A DNA stretch of 64,000 nt from NCBI GenBank assembly GCA_965646445.1, contig CBFFZW010000003.1:1-64000 (forward strand), given 5' to 3'. Both the position numbers and the translations under genes were made by a program. The DNA is from UBA11524 sp965646445 (GTDB lineage Bacteria; Bacillota; Clostridia; Christensenellales; Aristaeellaceae). The first letter of the stretch is position 1, and each line of letters opens with the position of its first letter. This document shows, piece by piece, positions 17,387-26,349 of this stretch. The notes under the pieces were generated by a model. That model saw only the letters and a list, made by a program, of their open reading frames with translations. It was not told where the DNA came from and did no database searches.

Positions 17387-18099
17387 GCCTGGTAGACCTG
17401 TCCGCGCCTGGCCAGCACGGCGTCGGAGCGGATGGCACGGGCCTCCGCCAGCAGCGTCGCCGGGTCAATGGCGGGATTCAGGTGGGTGATGACCACCTGC
17501 CGCGCGCCCGCATCCCGGGCCACTTCCGCCACCTGCGCGGCGGAAAGGTGCGGCTTGCCCTCTGCCCACAGGGCCGTGGGGAACAGGCCGTCCGCCAGAA
17601 GCAGCCCCGCGCCCCGGGCAAATTCCGTCAGGTGCGGCACGGTGTTGGTGTCCCCGGTATAGCACAGTATGCTGTCCCCCGCCGTCAGGCGAAGCATCAC
17701 CGCGGGCACAGGATGGCGGGCGGCGTACACGGTCATCGCCACGCCGCCAAGGTCTACACAATCCCCCGGCGCGATGTCCCGGACATCCGCCACGGCACTG
17801 GCCAGCACCGCCTGCCGGATGGGAGACGCTTCGTCCGCCGGCGCATAAATGGTCAATTTGCTGCCCAGTGCTTCCAGGCGGTACAGCAGCGGCAGCACAT
17901 CGCAAGCATGGTCGTAGTGCCAGTGGGACAGCACCAGCGCGGTGAGATCCTCCGGGGCCGTCCGTGCCGTCAGCGCCGCCAGCACCCCGCTGCCCATGTC
18001 CAGCTGAATCAGGGTTTCCCCCGACTGCACCAGGTAGCCGGAGGTCGCGCCCTCCGGCGCGGGAAACGGGCCGTTCATGCCCAGTACGGTCAACTGCAT
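17383..18099 (-). CDS. MBL-fold metallo-hydrolase (RNase Z-like)
   Basis: A 238-residue cytoplasmic protein with the zinc motif SHWHYDH (His59, His61, Asp63, His64), a GDT motif in the middle and a late THLNP histidine. This is the pattern of the RNase Z / phosphodiesterase branch of the metallo-beta-lactamase superfamily. It is too short and lacks the flexible arm expected of a tRNA 3' processing enzyme, so I do not name it RNase Z. It heads the unit that continues into comEC and holA. Confidence 0.85.
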   Translation of the reverse strand: MQLTVLGMNGPFPAPEGATSGYLVQSGETLIQLDMGSGVLAALTARTAPEDLTALVLSHWHYDHACDVLPLLYRLEALGSKLTIYAPADEASPIRQAVLASAVADVRDIAPGDCVDLGGVAMTVYAARHPVPAVMLRLTAGDSILCYTGDTNTVPHLTEFARGAGLLLADGLFPTALWAEGKPHLSAAQVAEVARDAGARQVVITHLNPAIDPATLLAEARAIRSDAVLARRGQVYQA

Positions 18100-18170
18100 T
18101 TTGCTGCCTCCCCCATGTTTGCTGCTATCATGATACCGATTTTCCGCACGGTTGTCAATTCACGCAGAGC

Positions 18171-18200
18171 AAAAGCCGGGAAATCACCCATTTCCCGGCT
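18171..18200 (-). terminator. Terminator for the secreted MBL gene
   Basis: AGCCGGGAAAT / ATTTCCCGGCT hairpin with a five-base loop and a TTTT run on the minus strand, just after the stop at 18207. Confidence 0.85.
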
Positions 18201-18206
18201 CCGTTG

Positions 18207-19136
18207 TCATTCCCTTGTGGGCGTGTACGGCAGCTCGCGATCCGCGCCGATCTCCCGCACATAGTCGATGACCCAGATGTGCCCGTCCGTCCGCATCCGC
18301 GTCAGCCCCCTGAAGCCCTGCAGATACGCGATGCCCTTCTTTTCGCAGAAGGCCACCGCCTGACGCGCGGAGTCCACCGCACCGTTGATGAAGCACAGTT
18401 GGGGCGAGGTCGCCTCCAGGAATTCCTTGATGAGCGGCGCCTGCCCATGATGCGGATATTTCAGCATGTCCGCGTTCAGGCCGCAGGCCGGCGGATAGGT
18501 CGCAAAGTACCGCTGCGCCTGATGCTCGTTGTCCCCCATGAACAGGAAGCGCCGTTCGCCGTACTGGAGCATCAGCATGGCGGACTGATCGTTGACGCCC
18601 CATTTGGGCTGCCTGCGCTGGATGACCGTCATGGTCACCTCGCCATTGGCGCCCAGGGTCAGCACATCGCCGTTCTCTACCTGGCGGGTCGGAATACCTT
18701 TTTCCTCCGTGAAGCGCAGCATACCCTTGATGCGCGGATAGCCCTCCGGCGGGAAGGTCAGGATCATTTCGCCCAGGGGCGCAAACTCATGCACCAGCTT
18801 GAAGCCGTCGATGTGGTCGTCATGAGGATGGCTGTTGTAGGCCACGTCAATATGATCCACGCCGATGGAATCCAGCGCCGTCTGGATGCGGCCGACCATC
18901 ACGGGATTCCGGGTCGAGCCGTCGATCATCATGGTTTGCTCACCGAAGCGCAGAACGGCGCAGTCCGACGAGTACACCCGGGGGAAGACGATTTCCAGCA
19001 GCGTCACGCCTTCCTCAAAGGCGTAGTCGGCCTCCGGGTTCTCCACCAGGTTGACGATGACCGGCTCCTCCGCCCACGCGGCGCAGGGCAAAAGCAGCCA
19101 GACCAGAACCAGGAACCATGCAATCAGTCGCTTCAT
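18207..19136 (-). CDS. Secreted ComEC-like MBL-fold protein
   Basis: The 309-residue protein starts with a signal peptide (positive MKR, hydrophobic core, probable cleavage after AWA at residue 22). The metallo-beta-lactamase core follows, with NSHPHDDH at residues 102-108. The later FMGDNEH and YPHHGQ motifs match the C-terminal domain of ComEC. Such stand-alone secreted forms are suspected extracellular hydrolases of nucleotides or related esters, but the substrate is unknown. The ATG at 19136 is preferred because AAAGGGG lies ten bases upstream; the ATG at 19143-19145 is too close to that site. It is the third MBL protein in a row on this strand. Confidence 0.85.
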   Translation of the reverse strand: MKRLIAWFLVLVWLLLPCAAWAEEPVIVNLVENPEADYAFEEGVTLLEIVFPRVYSSDCAVLRFGEQTMMIDGSTRNPVMVGRIQTALDSIGVDHIDVAYNSHPHDDHIDGFKLVHEFAPLGEMILTFPPEGYPRIKGMLRFTEEKGIPTRQVENGDVLTLGANGEVTMTVIQRRQPKWGVNDQSAMLMLQYGERRFLFMGDNEHQAQRYFATYPPACGLNADMLKYPHHGQAPLIKEFLEATSPQLCFINGAVDSARQAVAFCEKKGIAYLQGFRGLTRMRTDGHIWVIDYVREIGADRELPYTPTRE

Positions 19137-19221
19137 CTCAGCCATTCCCCTTTGGTATCAAAGCATGCATTTTATTGTAAAGGAAGGTCGGGAAATTGTC
19201 AAGATCGAGGCAGGGTGTATG

Positions 19222-19250
19222 AAAAAGGCCGCCAGCCTTCGCTGACGGCC
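19222..19250 (-). terminator. Terminator for hpf
   Basis: GGCCGTCAGC-GAAG-GCTGGCGGCC followed by TTTTT on the minus strand. Confidence 0.85.
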
Positions 19251-19317
19251 CCATAACACAATGTTCTTGATCCGAACTTTCTATCCGCACGCGCTTCCCG
19301 GCGCGGCGCTTCCTCCG

Positions 19318-19860
19318 TCAGGCTTCCGGCTCCAGAAGGCCCAGATCGCCGTCCTTGCGGAGGTACAGCACATTGGTGCGCTCGGTTTCAATGTTGACAA
19401 AGGCGAAGAAGCTATGACCCAAAAGCTCCATCTGAATCACGGCGTCATCCACGGACATGGGACGAACAGGAAAGGTCTTGCGGCGGACAATCTTGGGCGC
19501 GTCCTCCTCCACCGCCTCTTCCTCGATATATTCGGGCTCCGCCTGGATGAAAGCGTCCTCCTTGATCCGCTTGCCCAGCTTGGTACGGTGACGGTGAATC
19601 TGCCGCTCCATCTTGGCCAGGGCCTGGTCGATGGCCATAAACAGGTTATCCGGCTCCGAGGCCTCGGCGCGCAGAATCACATTGTTGCCCATGGGCACCG
19701 TGATTTCCACCACGCGCAGATCGTTCTTTTCCCTGCGCATCCGAATCTGCATCTCCGTATCCGGGAGCAGATAACGGCTCATTTTTTCGGTTTTCTTTTC
19801 AATGCGGCGGGTCACCTGAGAGGAAACCGTCATGTTCTTCGCATAAATCGACAACTTCAT
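19318..19860 (-). CDS. hpf: Ribosome hibernation-promoting factor, long form
   Basis: Long HPF binds the 30S decoding site and dimerises ribosomes into inactive 100S particles under stress. At 180 residues this is the long type. The N-terminal S30AE domain covers about 1-100 and the C-terminal dimerisation domain about 125-175, with the typical KTFPVRPMSVDDAV and GHSFFAF-NIETE features. An acidic linker joins them. A good AAAGGAG precedes the ATG. It is monocistronic, ending in a strong terminator. The roughly 210-base gap upstream to the next gene holds an inverted CCTCCC/GGGAGG pair but no promoter I can place confidently. Confidence 0.95.
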   Translation of the reverse strand: MKLSIYAKNMTVSSQVTRRIEKKTEKMSRYLLPDTEMQIRMRREKNDLRVVEITVPMGNNVILRAEASEPDNLFMAIDQALAKMERQIHRHRTKLGKRIKEDAFIQAEPEYIEEEAVEEDAPKIVRRKTFPVRPMSVDDAVIQMELLGHSFFAFVNIETERTNVLYLRKDGDLGLLEPEA

Positions 19861-20073
19861 AAAGCCCGTGCTCCTTTCGCGTTGTGGATACCGTCGCGGA
19901 AGCAGCCATTACGCGGTCAGTCCGGCTGCCTCCGCCAATGATGGTGCACCATTGGCCTCACGTCCTTTCTGATCCCTCCCACCCTTTGGGAGGTGGTTGT
20001 ATGATATAATTTCGACGCCCAGGCGGATTCTCCTGCTTGCTTTTGTGACTTTTCGTAAATTTCCTGACCAAAA

Positions 20074-20808
20074 TCACAAATCGGTCTGCTCCGCTTTCAG
20101 CAGGGCCCGGGCCTTCCCCGGTTCGTTGGTGATGATCCTGTCCGCGCCCAGGCGGATGACCCACCGCAGGGCCTCCTCGCTGTTCACCGTCCATGGGTTG
20201 ACCTCCAGCCCGGCGGCATGGGCCTCGGGCACCTCGTTCTCCTGCTGAAGCTCGCTGTAATGCGGATGCAGCGCGTCCATGCCCAGGCCCGCGGCGTAAC
20301 GCCAGGGCTCCACCATGGTGCAGCTGTACAGCAGGCCGCACCTGGCTGACGGCGAAAGCCGCTTCAGCCGTACCATGCTGATATGGTTGAAGGACGAGTA
20401 CAGCGTCCGCTCCTCCATGCCCGCCCGGGCGACGGCCTCCAGGCAGCGCTCCTCCAAGCCGTCGTAGAGAATTTCGCTGTTCTTCAATTCGATGTTGACC
20501 CGCAGTCCCCGGTTATGCAGCAGCGTCAGTACCTCGCTCAGCAGCGGAATGCCGTCCTCCGCCGTCGCCCCCGGCAGACGGATGGGCAGACGGCGCAGCT
20601 CCTCCCAGGTGCGGTCGCACAGCCGCCCCTTTTCGCCCGTGACCCGCGCAAGGTTCTCGTCATGGAAGACCACCAGCTGGCCGTCCCGGGTCAGCTGCAC
20701 ATCCAGCTCCACACCGTCCGCCTGCTGCTCCGCCGCCAGGGCGAAGGCCCGCAGCGTATTCTCCGGCGCGTCCGCCGACGCGCCCCGATGGCCGTAAATC
20801 AAAGACAT
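20074..20808 (-). CDS. Glycerophosphodiester phosphodiesterase
   Basis: The enzyme hydrolyses glycerophosphodiesters such as deacylated phospholipids to glycerol 3-phosphate and an alcohol. The 244-residue TIM-barrel protein shows the catalytic set: His7 and Arg8 in YGHRGAS, Glu16, Glu34 and Asp36 in VELDVQ, and His49 in VVFHDE. No signal peptide is visible, so it is cytoplasmic. The ATG at 20808 has GGGAGGG upstream, and the 23 residues of extra open frame before it are not family-like. Confidence 0.92.
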   Translation of the reverse strand: MSLIYGHRGASADAPENTLRAFALAAEQQADGVELDVQLTRDGQLVVFHDENLARVTGEKGRLCDRTWEELRRLPIRLPGATAEDGIPLLSEVLTLLHNRGLRVNIELKNSEILYDGLEERCLEAVARAGMEERTLYSSFNHISMVRLKRLSPSARCGLLYSCTMVEPWRYAAGLGMDALHPHYSELQQENEVPEAHAAGLEVNPWTVNSEEALRWVIRLGADRIITNEPGKARALLKAEQTDL

Positions 20809-20871
20809 TGCCGTCCCTCCCGCATGGTGTTGTCCCATCTTTCTTTCTCCGCGGGCAGCCCGCATTCCTGC

Positions 20872-20899
20872 TTGCATCCTGACGGGAACATGCTATAAT
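20872..20899 (+). promoter_or_regulatory. Promoter for the 96-residue protein gene
   Basis: TTGCAT at 20872-20877, 16-base spacer and TATAAT at 20894-20899, upstream of a strong AAGGAGG site. Confidence 0.65.
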
Positions 20900-20931
20900 G
20901 GTAGCATCGCTTACACAAGGAGGATACCGCC

Positions 20932-21222
20932 ATGGCCACAGCCCTCTGGGTGCGCACCATCCGCCATCACCGCCTGGACAAGCAGGTCGTCGAGCCCTGC
21001 CGCCGGGATGATCCCTCGGACGCGCTGTCCGAGGCCTGCCGCAAGCTGGACATCTCCCGCCCCCTCTGGCTGGACAAGAACCAGCGGGAATGGGACGACT
21101 TCGGGCAGACCCGTTTCCTGCCCGACGCCTTTATGGAATTGGTGAATTTTGATCGGCTGGAGATCGAGTTTATCGACCCGGATGCCAAGAAGAAACGCTC
21201 CCAAGACCCAAGGAACGCATAA
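20932..21222 (+). CDS. Conserved small hypothetical protein
   Basis: A 96-residue cytoplasmic protein with its own promoter, AAGGAGG ribosome site and terminator, so it is clearly a real gene. The central RPLWLDKNQREWDDFGQTRF and following FDRLEIEFIDPD segments look like those of a short family I recall from Clostridia that has no assigned function. There are no cysteines in a metal pattern, no membrane helix and no nucleic-acid-binding motif. The protein ends in a basic KKKRSQ tail. Confidence 0.75.
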   Translation: MATALWVRTIRHHRLDKQVVEPCRRDDPSDALSEACRKLDISRPLWLDKNQREWDDFGQTRFLPDAFMELVNFDRLEIEFIDPDAKKKRSQDPRNA

Positions 21223-21225
21223 ACA

Positions 21226-21280
21226 CAAACGGACGCCGACCTCCCCCGCCCATCGGGAAAGCCGGCGTCCGCTTTGTATT
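21226..21280. terminator. Bidirectional terminator
   Basis: CGGACGCCG (21230-21238) pairs with CGGCGTCCG (21263-21271) across a long loop. T-rich sequence follows on both strands. It lies between convergent genes. Confidence 0.65.
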
Positions 21281-21294
21281 TTCTGGCCGATCCG

Positions 21295-22887
21295 TCAGTT
21301 GCCGCGGATCTTCTCCAGGTATTCTTCGTAGTTGCAGTAGTAGTCCGCGATGGTGCCGTCGTCCTTGATCTCGATGATCCGGTCGGCAATCGTGGTGATG
21401 AACTGGTGATCCTGGCTGGTGAAAATCACATTGCCGGGGAAGTTGATGAGCGCGTTGTTCACCGCGGTGATGGATTCCAGGTCGAGATGGTTGGTGGGCT
21501 GATCCAGCATGAGGAAGTTCGCGCCGGAAAGCATCATTCGGGAGAGCATGCACCGCACCTTCTCGCCGCCGGAGAGCACCGACACGGACTTGTACACATC
21601 ATCGCCGGAGAAGAGCATCCGCCCCAGGAAGCCGCGCATGTAGGTTTCCAGCTGCTCGGGGCTGTACTGGGCGAACCACTCCATCATGGTCTTGTCACAG
21701 CCGTCGAAGAAGCGGCTGTTGTCCTTGGGGAAGTAGCTGGTGGAGATGGTCACGCCCCACTTGAAGGCGCCCGCGTCCGGCTCGACCTCCTCCGCCAGGA
21801 TGCGGAACAGCGCCGTCACCGCCTGCTCGTTGCCCACCAGGGCGATCTTCTGCCCCTTGGTGACCATGAAGGATACATCCTTGAGCAGCTGCACACCATC
21901 CTGGGCATAGCTGATGTCGCTGACCTGCAGGATGTCCTTGCCGGCCTCTCGGTCAGGGGTGAAGCACACCCAGGGGTAGCGGCGGGAGGAGGCGGGCATC
22001 TGCTCGATGGTCAGCTGATCCAGCAGCTTGCGGCGGCTGGTGGCCTGCTTGGCCTTCGATTTGTTGGAGGAGAAGCGCTGGATGAAAGCCTGCAATTCGC
22101 GAATCTTGTCCTCGCGGCGCTTCTTCTGATCATTCATCAGGGACTGCATCATCTTGGAGGACTCGTACCAGAAGTCATAGTTGCCCACATAGAGCTTGAC
22201 CTGGTTGTAGTCGATGTCCACGATGTGGGTGCAGATGTTATTGAGGAACCAGCGGTCATGGCTGACGACGATCAGCGTGCCCACGAAGTCCATCAGGAAG
22301 TCCTCCAGCCAGGCCACAGAGCGGTTGTCGAGGTTGTTGGTGGGCTCGTCCAGCAGAAGGATGTCGGGATTGCCGAACAGCGCCTGAGCCAGTAGCACCT
22401 TGAACTTGTCCCCGGCAGGCAGATCGGCCATCAGGGTATAGTGCTCCTCCGTGGGGATGCCCAGACCCGTCAGCAGCGTGGCGGCGTCGCTCTCGGCGTT
22501 CCAGCCGTCCATCTCGGCGAATTCGCCTTCCAGTTCGGCAGCCTTCTCGCCGTCCGCCTCGGAAAAATCAGGCTTGGCATACAGAGCGTCCTTCGCCTTC
22601 ATGATGTCGTAAAGGCGCTGGTTGCCCATGATGACCGTATCCAGCACGGGATAGGCGTCATACTTGAACTGATCCTGCTTCAGGGTGGACATACGCTGAT
22701 CGGCCGGATAGCTGACGGAGCCGGTGGTGGGCTCCAGCTCGCCGGAAAGAATGCGCAGAAAAGTGGACTTGCCCGCGCCGTTGGCGCCGATGATGCCGTA
22801 GCAGTTGCCGGGCAGGAACTTCAAATCCGCGCCGGAGAACAGCTTTTGACCGCCAAAGGTCAGGGAAACATTGCTGACTGTAATCAT
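21295..22887 (-). CDS. ABC-F family ATP-binding protein (YkpA/YbiT-like)
   Basis: ABC-F proteins have two ABC cassettes and no membrane domain and act on the ribosome. The 530-residue protein has Walker A GANGAGKST at 34-42, LLLDEPTNNLD in the first cassette, an arm and linker rich in charged residues, and a second cassette with LSGGEK and DQPTNHLD. The first cassette's signature is degenerate (LPAGDKF in place of LSGGQ), which is typical of the YbiT/YkpA branch. It is therefore more likely a translation factor than an antibiotic-resistance protein. The start at 22887 has AAAGGAG upstream; the longer open frame adds 44 unrelated residues. Confidence 0.92.
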   Translation of the reverse strand: MITVSNVSLTFGGQKLFSGADLKFLPGNCYGIIGANGAGKSTFLRILSGELEPTTGSVSYPADQRMSTLKQDQFKYDAYPVLDTVIMGNQRLYDIMKAKDALYAKPDFSEADGEKAAELEGEFAEMDGWNAESDAATLLTGLGIPTEEHYTLMADLPAGDKFKVLLAQALFGNPDILLLDEPTNNLDNRSVAWLEDFLMDFVGTLIVVSHDRWFLNNICTHIVDIDYNQVKLYVGNYDFWYESSKMMQSLMNDQKKRREDKIRELQAFIQRFSSNKSKAKQATSRRKLLDQLTIEQMPASSRRYPWVCFTPDREAGKDILQVSDISYAQDGVQLLKDVSFMVTKGQKIALVGNEQAVTALFRILAEEVEPDAGAFKWGVTISTSYFPKDNSRFFDGCDKTMMEWFAQYSPEQLETYMRGFLGRMLFSGDDVYKSVSVLSGGEKVRCMLSRMMLSGANFLMLDQPTNHLDLESITAVNNALINFPGNVIFTSQDHQFITTIADRIIEIKDDGTIADYYCNYEEYLEKIRGN

Positions 22888-23052
22888 GACTTCTCCTTTA
22901 TGCTTACAGAAAAATACGCGATCGTTTGTATCATACCATATTTTCCGGGGAAATGGAAGGGCATGAAGCAAGGAATTGCGGCCATCCGCCGAGAGAACAT
23001 TGATCAAGGGGGATTTCACCCAAAAGATGACACCCCTATCACCCGGAATTGG

Positions 23053-23493
23053 TTAAGTATCGATGCGCACCATATCTGCAAGTGCGCGATTACGGTATAT
23101 CAAATCCGGACGTTGGGTAAAGCCCATATTCTCCCAGAAAGCATTTCCTTTCTCGTTGCGAGCGAAGGCAACCAAGTTTACTTTATGAATGCCCTGCTCT
23201 TTTAAGGCTTTTAGAGCAGTCTCAACCAATCGTTTCCCAATACCTCGCCGCTGATGAGTGGGCGATACCGCTGTGTGGCTGATGTAGCTGCGGTGGCCGT
23301 CGTGACCAGTAAGGATCACGCCAATGATACCCCCCTGTTCCACAGCAACAAAACAGGTATCAGGGTTCCGGGCAAGATACTTCGCAATGCCATCCCGGGA
23401 GTCATCCAAGTTATTCAAACCCATGCCTGGGCAACTAAGCCAAAGATCATATACACAATCATAATCATCAAGCCGCATATTCCGTATTTCCAT
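23053..23493 (-). CDS. GNAT-family N-acetyltransferase
   Basis: A 146-residue GNAT enzyme with the acetyl-CoA binding motif QRRGIGKRL after the HTAVSP strand, and a FWENMGF segment near the end. The substrate is unknown; the family acetylates amines on proteins or small molecules. AGGGGGG lies upstream of the ATG at 23493. The gene is more AT-rich than the surroundings and sits beside an equally AT-rich kinase-like gene, so both may have arrived together. Confidence 0.85.
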   Translation of the reverse strand: MEIRNMRLDDYDCVYDLWLSCPGMGLNNLDDSRDGIAKYLARNPDTCFVAVEQGGIIGVILTGHDGHRSYISHTAVSPTHQRRGIGKRLVETALKALKEQGIHKVNLVAFARNEKGNAFWENMGFTQRPDLIYRNRALADMVRIDT

Positions 23494-23598
23494 GAATCCC
23501 CCCCTAAATTCCGGTTTGTCTATCAAACCTTCTGAAAATGCCGTATTTACAAGGCGTTTCGCCTGTTTTGTGTTCCAGACTTCAGAACATCCGATGAC

Positions 23599-24150
23599 TC
23601 AAAGATCAAATTGCTTTTTTATCATCTGCGCAACGATCTCTGGCGCAAGGTTCGTATTGTCTATTTTCATGTAGTGATCAAAGGGTATTTCTCCATCCGC
23701 GCTTTCGAGGCGATATTGCGTGTCATCGCTAATCAGTCTCTGATAGGATAGCTCAACATTCCTTTTTGACGCTTTTTGTGAAAGACGGTTTTCCGTTGCG
23801 TTTCTTTCCAAGCGCACTTTGCGGGATGCAACAAGTTCTACATAGTAGAATTCCGTACCGTACGGTTCAAAGATCCTTTTGACCTGCTCAACATAATCCC
23901 AATCTGCCTGCTGATCAAACGCCCACATATAAGTGAAGATCATGCCGTAGTTATCCGTTTTGGCAAACTCCTCAAAGATGACCTGGCGAAGTCTGTTGAT
24001 CGCTGCGCCGTTATACTGCCCGAAGATCTCAATGACCGGTTCAATGGTCATATGATTGTGGAACAACCGTAAACCGGTGATTTTCATCAGCTCCTGTCCG
24101 ACTGTCATTTTGCCAACAGCAGCATTTCCGATCATAAATAATAACTTCAA
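23599..24150 (-). CDS. P-loop kinase-like AAA protein, TTG start
   Basis: A 183-residue protein with a P-loop GNAAVGKMT at residues 8-16 and a downstream HNHMTIEP segment, as in the shikimate-kinase/AAA-like group of small nucleotide-dependent kinases. The substrate is unknown. The start is TTG at 24150, seven bases after an AGGAGG, with LKLLFMIGN following. Two ATGs downstream are possible but would remove the first beta strand. The sequence is AT-rich compared with the neighbours. It is not clearly cotranscribed with the acetyltransferase, being separated by about 105 bases. Confidence 0.75.
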   Translation of the reverse strand: MKLLFMIGNAAVGKMTVGQELMKITGLRLFHNHMTIEPVIEIFGQYNGAAINRLRQVIFEEFAKTDNYGMIFTYMWAFDQQADWDYVEQVKRIFEPYGTEFYYVELVASRKVRLERNATENRLSQKASKRNVELSYQRLISDDTQYRLESADGEIPFDHYMKIDNTNLAPEIVAQMIKKQFDL

Positions 24151-24251
24151 ATTCTTCCCCTCCTGTCCTTCCTGCCGTTCTCCCCTTGCTTTTACCCTTA
24201 TGATGTGTGGAGCGAAGCGGTTCACACCGCTCTGCCGTCGCCATGAAATGC

Positions 24252-25544
24252 CTATCTTCTCAGCCCCTTGGGGTAGTGGTTCTTCATCATGCCCTCGCTG
24301 ACCTTGCCCCAGCCCAGGGCCAGTCCGTTCAGCGTGGGCAGCACCCAGCCCTTCACGTCCGCCGGGGCAGGCAGGACTTCCCCCGCCTGATACCGCGCCG
24401 CCTGCTCCTCCGTCAGGATCAGACGAGGCATGTCCGGCGGACACACGCTGACGGCCCAGGCATGGTCGGGCTGAAAAACCTTCCCCTTCAGCCTGCCCAG
24501 ATGCAGACCCGCCCGCAGCACCCGCAGGCCGCGAACCTCCGGGCACCCCGGCAGGCTGATGAGCGTATCGCCCAGCATGGCCGTGGGCTTGGGGGCATCC
24601 GGGGTGAAGTCCGCCAGCGCCTTCACCGCCGCCTTGTCCGGCGCGGGCAGGGAGGCATCTGCCGTCAGCGACGCCGCGCCATCCCCCTGACGGCGAAGCA
24701 GCGCGACGAAGTGCCCCTCCCCCCGCATCCGATGGGGGAAGCAGGTAAGCATCCCCGTGGGCGCGTCGGCCTCCGGCAGGGAAAAGCCTTCCGGCGCGAA
24801 GTCAGGATGACGGCGGCAGAAGGCCTCCACCGTATCCTCGTTTTCCGTCCGATTCAGGGTGCAGGTGGAATACGCCAGCCGTCCGCCGGGCCGCACCAGC
24901 TCCGCCGCGCAATCCAGGATGTCCGCCTGACGGCGCGCGCAGCCCTCCGCCGCTTCCGGCGACCATTCCAGCCGCGTTTCCGGGTGACGGCGGAACATCC
25001 CCTCTCCGGAGCAGGGAGCGTCCACCTGCACGGCGTCGAAGCCCTCCGGCCATCGGTCGGCCAGCTGTCGCGGCATAGCGCTGACCACCAGGGCGTTGGC
25101 GATGCCCATGCGCTCCACATTCCGTGCCAGCACCTCCGCCCGCTTGGGCACAGGCTCGTTGCACACCAGCAGCCCCTGCCCCGCCATCCGCAGGCCCAGC
25201 TGCGTGGATTTGCCCCCGGGGGCGGCGCACAGATCAAGCACCCGCTCCCCTGGCCGCGGCGCCAAGACGGCGGCGGGCAGCATGGCGCTGGGCTCCTGGA
25301 GATAATACGCCCCAGCCTCATGCAGAGGGCGGGCTCCCGCCGTACTTTCGATGGGCAGATACCACCCCGTGGGCTCCCAGGGCACCCGCTCCGTCAGGGA
25401 CAGGGGCGGCGTTTCCGTCCTTTTCAGCGGATTGAGCCGAACGCCCCGCCAATAGGGCTCCTCATAGGTACGCAAAAAAGCCGGCAGCTCGTCGCCGAGC
25501 CGCCTGGCCATGCTCTCCACAAATGCCTGTGGCAGCTGCTCCAT
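24252..25544 (-). CDS. RsmF-type rRNA (cytosine-C5) methyltransferase
   Basis: An SAM-dependent 16S rRNA m5C methyltransferase of the NOL1/NOP2/Sun family. The 430-residue protein has an N-terminal RNA-recognition segment, SAM motif I LDLCAAPGGK at 103-112, catalytic Cys228 in YSTCTLN and the helper Cys178 in DAPCSGEGMF. The C-terminal region (about 300-430) resembles the RsmF RNA-binding extension. It is the last gene of the cdaA-cdaR-hypothetical-rsmF unit, 15 bases after the upstream gene. Confidence 0.92.
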   Translation of the reverse strand: MEQLPQAFVESMARRLGDELPAFLRTYEEPYWRGVRLNPLKRTETPPLSLTERVPWEPTGWYLPIESTAGARPLHEAGAYYLQEPSAMLPAAVLAPRPGERVLDLCAAPGGKSTQLGLRMAGQGLLVCNEPVPKRAEVLARNVERMGIANALVVSAMPRQLADRWPEGFDAVQVDAPCSGEGMFRRHPETRLEWSPEAAEGCARRQADILDCAAELVRPGGRLAYSTCTLNRTENEDTVEAFCRRHPDFAPEGFSLPEADAPTGMLTCFPHRMRGEGHFVALLRRQGDGAASLTADASLPAPDKAAVKALADFTPDAPKPTAMLGDTLISLPGCPEVRGLRVLRAGLHLGRLKGKVFQPDHAWAVSVCPPDMPRLILTEEQAARYQAGEVLPAPADVKGWVLPTLNGLALGWGKVSEGMMKNHYPKGLRR

Positions 25545-25559
25545 TTGTGCCTCCTGGAC

Positions 25560-26309
25560 TTATTCCTCCGACCGGAAGCTGCCGTTTTCCCCCGGCGGCT
25601 TCCATTGTGGAGGATAATAGGGCTTGTTGTAGGCCTGCTCCTTGCTCACCGCGGGCTGAGCGGGCCGATAGCGCAGATCCAGCTCGTCCTCGTCCTGGGG
25701 CGCGAAAAGCTGCTGCAGCGCCGCCGCCGGAATCCGCCGGGCCGCCTGACGCAGGGATCGGCCCTCCCTGGGTTCTTCCCGCTCGACCGGCACAGGGCGC
25801 TGATAACGCTCCATGTCGCGGGGCGGCTGAGGCTCCGTCTCCGGCCTGGCATACTGACGGCGGTAGGCCTCCTCATTATAGGCAGGCGCTTCCTCCGGCA
25901 TCGTGTAGCCCGCCAAATCGGCCTCCTGCTGATACATGTCCGGCTGCCAGACCTCCGGCAGGGGGTCGGCTTCAATTTCCTCAAAGCGCTCGCTGCCGTC
26001 GGCGTACAGCCAACGGCGATGCACCGTCCGCTGCCGGGACGGCGTTTCCTCCTGCGCCGCGCCGTGACCCGCCAGACGCCGGAAGAAGCTCCGCCAGACC
26101 CGGTCGGGCCGCCAGCGCAGGAGGTTCACCACCGCGTCCGTCACAATGCCCGCGCCGCAGATAATCAGCGTCAGGGTCAGCCAATGCTCGCCCAGCCACG
26201 CCAGCCAACCGCCGCCTTCCGGGGAGGAGATCGCCTCCCACAGGAACACCGCCGCCGTGCGAATCCACCCCAGCAGCACGGTAAATACACCGCTGGTGAA
26301 GCCTCCCAT
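25560..26309 (-). CDS. Hypothetical membrane protein with a charged proline-rich tail
   Basis: Not recognised. The 249-residue product has two hydrophobic segments near residues 8-25 and 40-62, then a long polar region rich in Glu, Arg, Pro, Gln and Tyr that is probably disordered and cytoplasmic. The ATG at 26309 has GAGGGGGG upstream. It sits between cdaR (40 bases upstream) and rsmF (15 bases downstream), so it is cotranscribed with the cyclic-di-AMP genes. No link to that pathway can be shown from its sequence. Confidence 0.75.
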   Translation of the reverse strand: MGGFTSGVFTVLLGWIRTAAVFLWEAISSPEGGGWLAWLGEHWLTLTLIICGAGIVTDAVVNLLRWRPDRVWRSFFRRLAGHGAAQEETPSRQRTVHRRWLYADGSERFEEIEADPLPEVWQPDMYQQEADLAGYTMPEEAPAYNEEAYRRQYARPETEPQPPRDMERYQRPVPVEREEPREGRSLRQAARRIPAAALQQLFAPQDEDELDLRYRPAQPAVSKEQAYNKPYYPPQWKPPGENGSFRSEE

Positions 26310-26349
26310 GAGCGCTCCCCCCCTCTCATCATCCGTTTTCAGGCATCCT

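Noticed and set aside
17383..18099. RNase Z
   Set aside because: Only the zinc motifs agree. The length and lack of a flexible arm do not support tRNA 3' processing.
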